Shown here: piece after piece, positions 12,344 through 24,100 of the stretch | How positions within the stretch are numbered: position 1 is the first letter of the stretch | How the letters are laid out: the number at the start of each line of letters is the position of its first letter | NCBI GenBank assembly: GCA_949130495.1 | Contig: OX422208.1 | Location: 642,218,023 to 642,282,022 of the forward strand | Reading direction: 5' to 3' | Length of the DNA: 64,000 nucleotides | Origin: Sambucus nigra | Taxonomy: Eukaryota > Streptophyta > Magnoliopsida > Dipsacales > Adoxaceae | Program-made: the position numbers and the translations under genes | Notes under the pieces: model-generated | What the model was told of the DNA's origin: nothing | Databases searched by the model: none | Seen by the model: the letters and a program-made list of their open reading frames with translations, nothing else

Positions 12344-12640
12344 GTTTGGTTACCTACATTTTTCGAAGGAGATAAACATGAATCACACGCGAGTTAATAA
12401 ATAACTAGGAGAGTTTTCGTATAGCTTAACTACTTTTTATTACTATAAATACAACCCTCACCCTGGCCAATGGGGCATGTAATTCTGAACCTCTGACGAA
12501 TTAATAAAAACTGAAAAATCCTCCGTGAATGTGGGCAGGTGTCAAACCACATAAATACTATGTGTTGTGCCCATTTCTTACTCTCTTGTATCACTTTGCT
12601 CTTTAGATATATTAATTGTGATTTCTTGCACTCACATGTA
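12344..12640 (+). mobile_element. LTR end remnant (Tat-type)
   Basis: Contains TATA-like ACTATAAATACAA (about 12442), then AATAAAAACTGAAAAATCCTC, CCGTGAATGTGGGCAGG and CCACATAAATACT, a block resembling the transcribed end of plant Tat-type and related LTRs (the pattern of a TATA box followed by 'CGTGGACGTAGG…ACCACGTAAAT'). It is mutated and has no clean termini. Its place just right of an antisense extra ORF fits a 3' LTR of a plus-strand Tat element. The right side abuts a Helitron helicase fragment. Confidence 0.4.
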
Positions 12641-12679
12641 CATTTAAGGATATTTTAAAAAATATTGTTAATTTTTCCG

Positions 12680-13720
12680 CCAATCGACAGTTCGGTGGTA
12701 AATTGTATGTACTGGGTGGTGACTTCAAGAAAATATTGCATATTCTACCTAAATATGGACGTGAACATATTGTTGGGTCTTCATTATCGAGGAGCATTGC
12801 AAAGTCCAACACCTTTCAAAAAATATGCGTGTGTCATTAGACTGTAGCTGACGAATCACGACAAACTTTAGGCAATTTCACATAATGGATTAAGTTAGTC
12901 GGCAAAGTAAATCTACCTTCATTATCGTTTGGTATGGACATTGAGCCAAATTCGATACAAATCCCTAAAAAAAATCTTATAAAAATAGTGAAACGAGACT
13001 GAGAGAATTAATTCGGCAATATATCTTGATCTTCGTACAAAGTTCAACGATTTAACATACCTAAATGAGAGTGAGATTTTGGCCCAAAAAAAACTATGTG
13101 GGTGAGTTGGACTTCATTATGCCATCAATGCTTCCTGGATCACTTAGGGTATATAATAGTGCGGACAAATTATGTCCTTTGGAAGAGGATAGTATGACCC
13201 CGCCATCTATCCTTCTGAGTTTTTTTTAATTCATTGCACTTCCCCGGGCTTCCAAATCATATATTGCAACTCAAAGTTGGTGATCCTATAATTATCCTAT
13301 AAACCTTAACTAATCTTTAAGCTTGTGCAACGAAACTCGATTAGTGATCACCAAGATGGGGGAAAAGGTCATATAAGCTAAGGTAATCACATGATCGATG
13401 AAGTTGTGTTCATCATTGACTGTGTCGACTTATCACCTACGGTTGGTAGTTCACTATTTATAATGAAACGATCACAAGTTATAATCAAGTTGGATTTTAC
13501 TATGACTATTAACAAAAGTCAAGCTCAAACTCTTTGTCAAGTTGGCCTTTATTTACCAATCCAGTGTTCTCTCAAGGACAGTTGTATGCAGCCTTATCAT
13601 GAGTTACTTCTCCAACATGATTGAAGATTTTGATAGAGAATCCACAAGGAGTTCCGGCTGATATCATAAAAAACATTGTATACAAAGAATTTTTCACTAG
13701 ACTTGCTACATAAAAAATCT
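12680..13720 (+). pseudogene. Helitron PIF1-like helicase, C-terminal part (broken)
   Basis: Decayed helicase domain of an autonomous Helitron, readable only by switching frames. In order: FGGKLYVLGGDFKKIL (Walker B region, about 12690), NDLTYLNESEILA (about 13050), a KVGDPIIIL-like stretch (about 13275), DFTMTINKSQAQTL with the helicase MTINKSQ motif (13492–13545), VGLYLP, then LKILIENPQGVPADIIKNI at about 13625–13680. These motifs are characteristic of the C-terminal half of plant Helitron PIF1-like helicases. Many stops and frameshifts are present. The Rep part and the first helicase motifs are missing because the left side is cut by LTR sequence. It is not functional. Confidence 0.7.
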
Positions 13721-14184
13721 TTTACTGAACGAATGAGCATATATTGCTATTAATAATTTTGTATCCATTATTAATTTTAATGTGTTAGTTTATAATGAAT
13801 CATTAGTACATCCAGTCCACCAAATTATAATAACTTTATAAGGATTTTTCTTATACTCTTCACAGGTTGTTATGGAACGACCACCTATTAATTGATACCT
13901 CGATCATATTTAAGATCTTCTAATTGTACAACGTGAATTCTATAAACAAAAAATATTGATTTGGGGCACAAAATACAAGATTTTGAAAGAACCGTGTCGA
14001 ACAACTAATTATGGACAAAATAATAGGGACATTATCACCATCGCGGAAGACTACAATGGATAGTATTCTTCAACATAATAAGCCAAAATATTCAAGTGAA
14101 CTAATTTAATTACTAAAGGAGGTGGAAAGGGAAATTACCCGTTATGGATACAGTTTGAAAAAGGAAAAATGGATCCAAATTTGT

Positions 14185-14335
14185 GCGTTCGTCTCCATAT
14201 TGATATAAAACAACAACTATAAGGCGAACTGTATAGAAATGGTTTCTTCCTAACTATTGATGTTCGTCTCCATATTGATATAAAACAACAACTATAGGGC
14301 GAGCTATATAGAAATGGTTTCTTCCTAACCATTAA
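14185..14335 (+). repeat. Two-copy tandem duplication of about 74 bp
   Basis: GTTCGTCTCCATATTGATAT starts at about 14187 and again at about 14261. Each copy runs through TAGAAATGGTTTCTTCCTAA with only a few substitutions. The high similarity suggests a fairly recent slippage or unequal-exchange event. Confidence 0.85.
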
Positions 14336-14908
14336 TATTTTAATATATTCTATAGTCAACACTCTTCCACCAACATGTCCACTACAGACCATCCATAACA
14401 AGGTGATAAAAAAGTCATAAATTTTTGGGGCATTAGTCGACTACTTAACAGACATAGATGATGACGACATATGTATAAAAACATTCAAGCTTTGGGAGGA
14501 TCAATAAATGAGACAGAATAAAAAAAAAAGCATTGTCGAGTGATTCTCAGGTACTTACACGATAACATTATACATATGTATTGTCAAATAATACTTTTGT
14601 AAAAAGTACTGTTTTTTACATTGTATACCAATGAGTATTGATTCTCAATGGTTATTACACATGTATAAATATTTTTCCAAACAATTGTTTTTATTTGAAT
14701 TTTTCAAAAATTAACTTCTAGAAAAAAAATCTTTTTGTCGTAACTAACTACTCATACACAATACTAGAATAATCTAAACACATTTTAACAATAAATACTG
14801 CAGTTAGTGATGAGAACCGATCAATTGTTCGTGCATCCACAAATGTCAACGTCACGATAAATAGCTTGCGTCCTGCAAATAGGTCAACTTTTACCGGTAA
14901 ATGTGTTA

Positions 14909-14910
<2 letters not shown>

Positions 14911-14991
<81 letters not shown>
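14911..14991. repeat. (AT)n(GA)n compound microsatellite
   Basis: About 28 AT units followed by about 12 GA units, uninterrupted. Confidence 0.95.
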
Positions 14992-15089
14992 CATGAAAAT
15001 CAATACTTGAACTAATCTAGTAGCTCCTCTATAGAAAACGCATATCAATTACGTTCGAGGCATCGAAATATTGTTGCACAATCGACTTT

Positions 15090-15300
15090 TGGTCACCTAA
15101 CATCAACATGCTCTCACTGCAACGTAATTATGTGGATTGAGGAAAAAATACGTGACAACCCCAAATCACGACCTAAATGTACCTTATGTTGTAAGGGTGA
15201 ACAATTGATGCGCCTCCCCTCGTCAACACACCGGGATATTTAGAGGCTCATTTTGGTAATGCTAAATTCATGCAGCATGTAAGAACATAAAACTCAATGT
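15090..15300 (+). pseudogene. Helitron N-terminal zinc-finger region (remnant)
   Basis: In one plus frame the sequence reads CSHCNVIMWIEEK, then RPKCTLCCKGEQLMRLP. This matches the conserved start of plant Helitron Rep/helicase proteins (CxxC…W.EE…C..CC..G…LP). A stop follows (about 15240) and no Rep domain was found downstream. It lies to the right of the helicase C-terminus at 12680–13720, which is the reverse of the normal order, so it belongs to a second copy or a rearranged one. Confidence 0.5.
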
Positions 15301-16149
15301 TGTCATTCACCTCACGCACTACAATAATTTTTTTTATTTAATGATACTGATTATATATTAGATTGCATATTAGAATAATATATTTCAAAAGGCAATATAC
15401 CCCATTGTTCGTCACACGAGGCATCGCTAGTATATACACATACGTGGGTCACCCACCTGGATTCGCCCCCCAACACTGCCACTATAACCCACCCACTGCA
15501 GCAACACCCAACACCTCCCCAAGCGCCACCCCAACCCACCCATTTCAGTAACACAATTCCAAGCACCACCCTACCAAACCCACTTCAAACACATTTTGGG
15601 TCGCTGCTGCCTCTTTTAAACCCAACCCAACCATAAACACAAACACACACGAATATAGCCAGGATACATGTTCGATTCAATCTTGATCTTAAAAATCATA
15701 TTCTCGATTAACAAAAGGAGTTTAAGGGGTTGGGGGTTCAACGAAGGCTGGGGTTTAAGGGATTAGGTTTCGACACATGTGGGGGCGGGTGGTTTTTCGA
15801 AAAGGCAGGATTGTGCAGAAGTGGAGGTTGGGGGAGGAGACCCAGAAATGAAATTGAAATTAGAAAATTTTCCCTTTTACATACTATTTATTAATATATG
15901 GTTTTTTTGTGGCAGTAATTTATTGGACAGTATATTAAAATTTTCCAGTTATGACTTTGTGTCAGTCTTTCCATTAGCTATTTTAGCGGCATTCTCAAGG
16001 TGGGCTTGATTGCACTCATTTTTGGATGATGGTAATGTACTAATGTTGAATAAGAATTTTTGGAGTTTTTCGTGAAAATTAATTCTTTTGAGGTTGGGGA
16101 AATATGTATTTAACGCAAAATGATAAACATATGGTGTACTTTTTTTATT

Positions 16150-17785
16150 TAGGATGCGGCTATCCTCACACTTTAAATGTCTCCCCGCATCCTTTTAACA
16201 AATTTAACATATGATGAACAAAATACTCTCTCCTCTTTCATTAAAATATAACATCATTTTAAATATTTAAATATGATAAAATTTTAAAACTTAAATAAAT
16301 AGTTTTTAAGAATGGTTTTTAATGAACAAAAATTAGATTTTAAAGATAATGAAAAAAAAAACTTATTTTTAATGAACAAAAAATAGTTTTTAAAAATAAC
16401 TGGTTTTTAACAAAATAAAAACAGTTTTAACGGAAAAAAAAATTTAACAAAATAAAAACTATAAATAAAGAAAAAGTAAAAAAACAATTTCTAACAAAAC
16501 CAAACAGTTTTTTTAACAAAATAAAATCATTTTATAACAAACAAACAAACAATTTTTTTTAAAAAAATCAGTTTTTAAAGAATAAAAATATGAAAAAAAA
16601 ACAGTTTTTACAAAAAAAAAAAAAAAACACTTCAATGAAAAAAAAGAGTTTTTAACAAAAAATCATTTTTAAAAGAATAAAATTAATTTTTCAAAAAAAA
16701 ATTAATAAACTAAAAAACATTATTAATGCTAAAAACTTTCTGTAGGGAAGTTTTCATATTTAGCAATGAAAAATATACAAAAGTATAATAAACTTACTAA
16801 TTTGTAATGAAGTCTAAAAAAACAAGTAATGGGTTAAAGTGTTTCGTTTTTTTTAACAAAATAAAAACTGTTTTTTTTATATTTAAATAAAAACTATTTT
16901 TTTAAACTGTTTTTTAAACAAAATAAACAGACTAATTTGTAATATAAACTGTTTTTTTAAACAAAAAAAAACTATTTTTAACAAATTGTAATAAAATCGG
17001 GTTTTTTAACAAAATAAAAACTTTTTATAACAAAAAAAATACAGTTTAAAAAATTCTAACAAAACAAAACTGTTTTTATTTTTTTATAAACTGTTTTTAT
17101 TTTGCTAAAAACTATTTTGTTTTGCTGAAATTTTTTAAACTGTTTTTTTTTGTTATAAACAGTTTTTATTTTGTAAAAAAACAGCTTTTATTACAATTTG
17201 TTAAAAACAGTTTTTATTGCAGTTTTTTATTTTATTAATTTTTTTTTTGAAAAACTATTTTTATTCTTTTAAAAATGATTTTTTGTTAAAAACTCTATTT
17301 TTCACTGCTGTGTTTTAATTTTACTAAAAACTGTTTTTTTCAGATTTTTATTCTTTAAAAACTGATTTTTTTTTAAAGATATTGTCTGTTTGTTATAAAA
17401 TGATTTTATTTTGTTAAAAAATGTTTTGTTTTGTTAGAAATTGTTTTTTTTCTTTTTCTTTTTATGTAGTTTTTATTTTGTTAAAAAATGTTTTTTCGTT
17501 AAAACCGTTTTTATTTTGTTAAAAACTATTTATTTTTAAAAACTATTTTTTGCTCATTAAAAAGCAGTTTTTTTCATTATCCATTTTTTTTTGTCATTAT
17601 CTTTAAAAACTAATTTTTGTTCATTAAAAACTATTTACTTATGGTTTAAAATTTTATTATATTTAAATACTTAAAATGATGTTATGTTTTAATGAAAGAG
17701 AAGAGGGTATTTTGGTCCTTATATGTTGAATTTGTTAAAAGGGTGGGGGGGAGGCATTTTAAGGTGTGGGGATAGCCACACCCTA
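16150..17785. mobile_element. 1.64-kb foldback element (long inverted repeat)
   Basis: The left end TAGGATGCGGCTATCCTCAC pairs with the right end, whose reverse complement begins TAGGGTGTGGCTATCCCCAC. The arms continue inward for several hundred bases, for example ATAAAATTTTAAA and GAACAAAAATTAG in both arms. The interior is low-complexity and built from variants of CAGTTTTTAACAAAATAAAA. It has no coding capacity. TTATT flanks both ends and may be the target duplication. The structure fits a foldback/MULE-type non-autonomous DNA element. It ends about 325 bp downstream of the MATE stop codon. Confidence 0.75.
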
Positions 17786-18109
17786 TTATTTTTATAAGAT
17801 GTATTTCAAATCAAGCACCACTCTAAGATACACGTATTTTCAATGGGAAACAAATCAAAGCCTAACCCTGATTTGAAAGGATTTCTTCTTCTAGCTGGAT
17901 TGTCAAAACTAGTTAGAAATAAGCATATGCAATATGGGATTACAAGTCATCGAAATCTAAGGCATTGAATACTTGGAGAATGCCCCCTTACTAGTAGCTA
18001 TTCAGTTTCTGGCTCAAACTATGCTTTTGATTTTCAATATATATCAAAATCAACCCTCACCAATGAATCTATATTAAAAAGCAATTATTTGTGTTGTTCA
18101 ACTCTCTTG

Positions 18110-18163
18110 TTATGCCGCTATGGGGATTATTGAGCCATTCACCCTATCACTAGCAGTCTTCGC
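18110..18163 (-). CDS. MATE gene exon 8 (residues 471–487, stop)
   Basis: Acceptor TTATTCTCAG|GCG, then [17 protein letters not shown] and TAA at 18112–18110. The short hydrophilic C-terminal tail beginning A-K-x-A-x-D-R-V is typical of the family. Confidence 0.88.
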   Translation of the reverse strand, partial: AKTASDRVNGSIIPIAA

Positions 18164-21100
18164 CTGAGAATAAGAGAAAATGGATTAGATAATATTAATA
18201 AAACATTTTATGTTTAGCATGACAGGAAAAACTAGTGTACAATAGTTGTAAATAGAATTGTCCATCTACTCCTCTCATTACTTGGGCAAAGTGATGGGAG
18301 GTAGGGATAGAAGTAGGTTAAATTGACTAGGTGAAATTTCGTACGATAAACATGATATCATGTGATCTACAGAGGATATTGCGGTGAACTTAGCAAAATG
18401 GAAAAATAGGATCATGTAGTCGACACCAAATACTTGGAAAAAAACTTTGTTGAGTTGAATTGAGTTATAAAATGTTTTCACGTGGGCACGGCAAATAGCA
18501 CATTATGTTGTTATAATAAGAGGAGCAATATCATATTACCTGTTTACAAATTGTGGTCCATTTATTAAATGTCCATTTAAAAATAAAAAATAAAGGGGGC
18601 GAGAAATTTGAGAATTATTACATTTAACAAAAAATTTATCGTTTTGTGAACTTTAAAAGTAGCAGTTCATAAATTTCCTTTAAATTAAGGCAAACTTTTG
18701 CCCCCTTTATATTAGCATGTCATCTGCCCCTCTCATCACGCGACGACAGAGAAAATGAAAGAGATGCGAGTGTCACAACATTGGTGACAGCAAATAGGAA
18801 AATAGTTACCTGTGAATCCCAGTTAGTGCATAAAGTTAATATCAGCAGAAACAATGCTTGCGAAAATAATGCCACTATAATTCCCAGCCACAATCCCTGT
18901 GCACATAATTTGGAAAGCCATACATCAATATTAATTTCCTATTATAATGAAAAAAGAAAAAAGGAAAAAAAGTTTTGTAATAATACCTTCCCTCCAATGT
19001 GAATGACAAAAGCTAGCAGTACAGCACAAGGTATACCAAGAAGGTAATAAGCACCCAAGTTGATAATGGCACCTATCTTTTGCCGGCCACATCCTCTAAC
19101 AGCTCCTGATAGTGTAAAATGAAAACCAAATGATTAAATCATACGAGGAACTGCTAAATTTACATGGTCAAATTAATTCGTCAGCAATTGATTCACTTTA
19201 AGTTGATATTCCTAGAAAATATTGTGAACAGAGAGAGAGAGAGAGAGAGAGAGGGAGAGGTTCAGCTGTCATCAAATTGCTTTGTAAAATTGCTTAGTTG
19301 TCTTTTCTTCGAATCATTTATCTAGTGTTGAATGGGCATAAATTACGCTTAGGCATCTCAATTTAAAATTGGTTCGGAAAATTCATGTGGTTCTCACTAG
19401 GTAATGTGCAAGGTTTCTTGAAATTTTGTTAATTTTATTTATTCTCTTAGTAATTTGAATGCAAAATTATGGCATGCAGAGATTTTTGTGGATTCCAAAT
19501 TGTGGTATGCACTGTTGTGAATGTGTTTTTTTGTCTGGTCAGCCCCCAATAGAGAGTAACTGTGATTATCATGTTAGTGTTGTGTGAATCTTCCGTTGCA
19601 TTCACATCCGTTATACTTTTAGTAGCATATTTTCTTCACCAATAGAGGGAAAAAAAGGATTAGGGATATCGGTACCCACCTGAAAATACAGATTGAAGAC
19701 CATCCAAGCAATGGGAAATTGCAATAAGTACCATCATCTCTCCAACATATGTTACAACCTGCTCTTCTCTGCTGTAACAATAGCCCCACAACTTTCGCCC
19801 CAAAATCATTATTGATGCTGCCAAAATCCCTTCTATAACAACCAAAAGAATCGCAACACATACTGCCAAACGAGCCCTTTGTGGTCGTCCAGCTCCCAAT
19901 TCATTAGAAACTCTTATGCTGGGAAGAAATTGAATAATTACATGAAAATGTTTATATACATATATGTATTAAGGATAAGAAAGATATCACGCGCTTATGA
20001 TTGTTTATATCACCTTGTGGCACCACTGAGCCCGAGGGGAATCATATAAACCACAGCACATGTGTTAAGGCTGAAATTGCACACAATAGGTTAGTAATAT
20101 GGACCAACTATTCATAGTTTGTAGTGTAAACATGCAAGAAACTACCTGAACTATCAGTTCAACTGCAAATACTAACCACCACCACCACCCCACCCCACCC
20201 CCAAAAAAATAATAAATAAAGTAAAGTAAAATAAAATAAAATAAAAATGAGAACATATCCTACACATAGGGAGAAATTGCGGACAAATAGAAATGTTCAA
20301 ACTTCAAGTGTTTTATATTAATGAGGTATTTGCATATAGTGTTATAGTTCAGGGGATTTCATGTGCATAAATATTGAATGAAAGTAATAACCTGATTGAG
20401 AGAACTGATGTTTCTAACTTTGGATTAGGAAGAAGGCCTGATAACAGTACCATCATCTCAAATGACCAAATTTCCAAGCTGTTCAAACAAGTAAAACAAA
20501 TGAACATCATTAATATCTAATCATTTTGAACACAATGTGCGAAATATATTGTGCAGCGAGAGAAAAAATTTACATAAACGTTCTAACAACCGCTATGACA
20601 GCTAAAGATCCTAGAGATGTCACTTATTTATATTCTACAACAAAAAGGTCACATAATGTACTGCCTTACTATCCTCCATTGGGGGGCCAAAAATCTATGG
20701 TACTGCAATTAATGCTTATTGCACTACCCGCATTGTGTAAATCCAGTAAGCGAAGCAAGCTCACGCACCACACCCCACATTAAGTGCGATGTGTAAGTTT
20801 CTTTTGATTTCATTTTTCGTATATTTGTTGTGCAACAGCTTGACAAAAAATGTTTCAAGGAAATATATGTAGCAAATGTCAAAAATGTCATATCAATAAC
20901 TGGATACCGAGAAGCCAACGAATATATAATTTTTCTTGGGGACCAGATACTATTAAAATAACAATTTTTGGTAGAATATTGATTTCCACTAGCAACATTG
21001 CTTCCGCAAGACATTGTACATATCTTTCTTAAATATTGCCTAAGTTCAAATATATATAGGTGCGCTTAGGATCAAATCCCCATAAAGGAAACCATATAAG

Positions 21101-24100
21101 ATATGGTCCAACACGATAGTAATTGAAAAAGTACTTCCATCTGCGAATAGGATTATCACTTTGTGTAATATAACTATGTATGACAAATTTATTACATACT
21201 ATGTTTATCTATATAGTTATATTACTGCCATGTGTATATCTCACATAGTTATACAATGCACAATCATATCACTATTGGCAACCGTAGCCAACATGATACT
21301 ATGTACAAAATTATATCCTAAAGTGAACAAGAAAAGGAGCGTACTTCACTATATCTACTTGTAATTTACTGAACTTACCAGATCATTACAGCTGAAGGAA
21401 TGGCAAGTCTAAGAAATTTCGAAACATCCTTAAAAGCCTCCTTCGAGAACCCAGTCCAAGTCTTCTTGCACGAAGGAGATATGCGTACATAAATCGCCAA
21501 CAGAAACACATTAATCCAATAAGATATGGCATTAGCCAACGCGGCCCCTCTACTTCCAAGCCCAGATTTGAAGACCAAAATCCAGCAAGTTAATATGTGT
21601 GTCAACATTGTAATTCCCGTACTTAGCATCATCGGTAACACATTGTTCTGAGTTTGCAAGAATCTGACATGACACTGCAGTAGTGCATAAGCAAATATGC
21701 TGGGGATCATGAACCGGGCATAAAGGCCTGCCTCAGTTGATATTTCTTGATTCTGGCCCAATAATACAAGAATGGTTCCTGTATTAAACCAAATAAAGGC
21801 AAGAGGAATGCAGGCTAGGAGAAGAACAAACATGGCTCTTTGCATGTGGATGCCCAACATATGGTACTGTTTAGCTCCGTAGGATTGGCCACAGAATGTA
21901 TCCAGTGCACTTCCCATTCCTATCTGTTTATTGAAAAATATGAGAAGAAAAAAGAATGAGATAAAAATAAAAATTATATTAGAAAATTATGTTTGAACTT
22001 ATGTGTGTTTGATTGGTGTTGGAAAGGATTGAATTTGAAGGAAATGTTTTTAAATCTCTTGGTTGTGAAAGGGGTGTATGTTACAAATATTTTATGAGGT
22101 TGTTACATATAAGCTCCATTTACTAAGTTCATATTGAAGTAGATTCTTCTTGACTTTTATTCCACAATTAAGTTCCATTATAAAATGATATTCCTTTAAT
22201 TAGTCACAAATCCAAAAGGGCACCAGTGACAATTTAAATTTTACACAATTTGCCCTTGAAGTATAATACCACCACTCACACAATTTCGGTCTCATCTCTT
22301 CAACATCAACCCATCACCTCCCAAACCAACATCACCCTCATGATGCTGATGGCAATACCCCCATAATTCCGGAAGCCATGAACAGCGAGGGCAACATAAA
22401 CGGTTTTGAAAGTATGAAAGTGACTGAACGTGAACATGAACGAGCACATAGCAGTTGCAAAATGTTTTTCCAATTACCTCATATATACGCATCACAACGC
22501 ATATATTAGTTGCGAAGTGTCAGATCTCAAGTACGAATTGTTACATGTGTACAAGAGGTAGTAAATATTTACATGTGCAAAACATGTAGTAAATATTTAG
22601 TACATGTGCAAAATAGATACCAAGTATGAAATAGAGTAAATATTTAATACATGTGCAAAACACATGTAAATATGTAGTACATGAGGAAAACATATATACA
22701 TTATCAGACGTAGTAAATATTTATTACATGTGGAAAATAGGTTGTAAATATTTACTACCTTTTGAACCAAAGTTTTGCAACTATTAATGATCGGTCCAAC
22801 AGTATAGAATCCATTGCGTTTTATAAGAAAACATTGCAATAACAATCCCTCAGTTGTATTGAAATTCGATTAGGTTTTGCGTCTTTCAATTGCGAATATT
22901 CAATTGTGAATTGCCCCTTGCAACTCTTTAGAATCAATTAGGCCCCGTTTGGTTGTCCCAAAATTGTAAATTGATTCATTAATAAATTGGTCAATTTATA
23001 AACTGATCCATTAATTGTGTTTGGTTTCATTAATGAAATGATTCATTAATTGCCCCATTTTAGTTCATGTGTAAAATTTGAAATCGGATCATTTCACAAA
23101 AAACGTGAAATGCATCAATTTGAGATAGGAGTCACATAAAGTGCATGCTTCTCACTCTCTTCCCTCCCTCCCCCCCCCCCCCCCTCCCCCTCCCTCTTAA
23201 TTTGTTTTTATATATTTTTTTCTCATAGATACTTAACATCAATTTCAGATACCAAACATTGCATAAAATTGGATTTAAACTCATTTCAAATCCACTCATT
23301 TACAATTCAATAATTCACAATGAACCCATTTACATAATCAAACAATTTGCGCAACTAAACAGGGCCTTAGGGTTTGACTCTTTCAATTGTGTGTTGATGT
23401 TTTCGATTGTAGATAATTGTGAATCTCAAGGGTTTTCGTTTTAAGAACACTTTCAATTGTGTGTTGATGTTTTCGATTGTAGATAATGGAGGTGGTTTTC
23501 GTTTTAGGCAGTAGAGTAAAAAACATAGATAGATTTAATTTTTTGGAAAATAAAGAGTGTTTTGTCAATTCTTTTAAGAGAATCGACTTATGTTTAGTAT
23601 TAAAACCTTTGGAAAAAAATATATTTTAACGGGATGAGTTAAGGAATGTATTATGTAAACATGACATATGAATCAAACTCCCTTATTTTATTGGATTTTT
23701 GTAACAATTTATAATCTGTTCCAAATAATTATTTTTCAGTCTTAAGAAAATCAGTGTCCCTCCAATATTAGAAACACATAGATGACTGATTCTGAAGTAT
23801 TTTTAATCAAATCAATTTTTTTCAACAAAATTTTCAACTTTACAATCTTTAATCATTTTTTTAAGCTTTTGTATTGCATATTTTCTTCATTGTTTATATA
23901 AACACTTCGATGTGGAGGGAAAGGAGGTGGCGGTAGGAGTGGAAAATTGGGTAGCGGATATTATTGGTAGGTTTTGTAAGTTCTTGAGGGTGTCTTATGT
24001 AGGGAATAGGCTTGGGAGTTGTTTAGAAAAATTGAGAGGGATTGGAGTGGGGAACTTGGGGGGGGTGTCGCTAAATTACGAGGGGAAGAAGAGAAGTAGG

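Noticed and set aside
15351..15569. Proline-rich or Gly/Trp-rich open frames
   Set aside because: Low-complexity CCACC-rich DNA; no conserved neighbours, no domain.
22292..22495. Possible alternative first exon for the MATE gene just upstream of exon 2
   Set aside because: The peptide has no MATE features and no suitable donor; exon 1 at 47675–47950 fits precisely.
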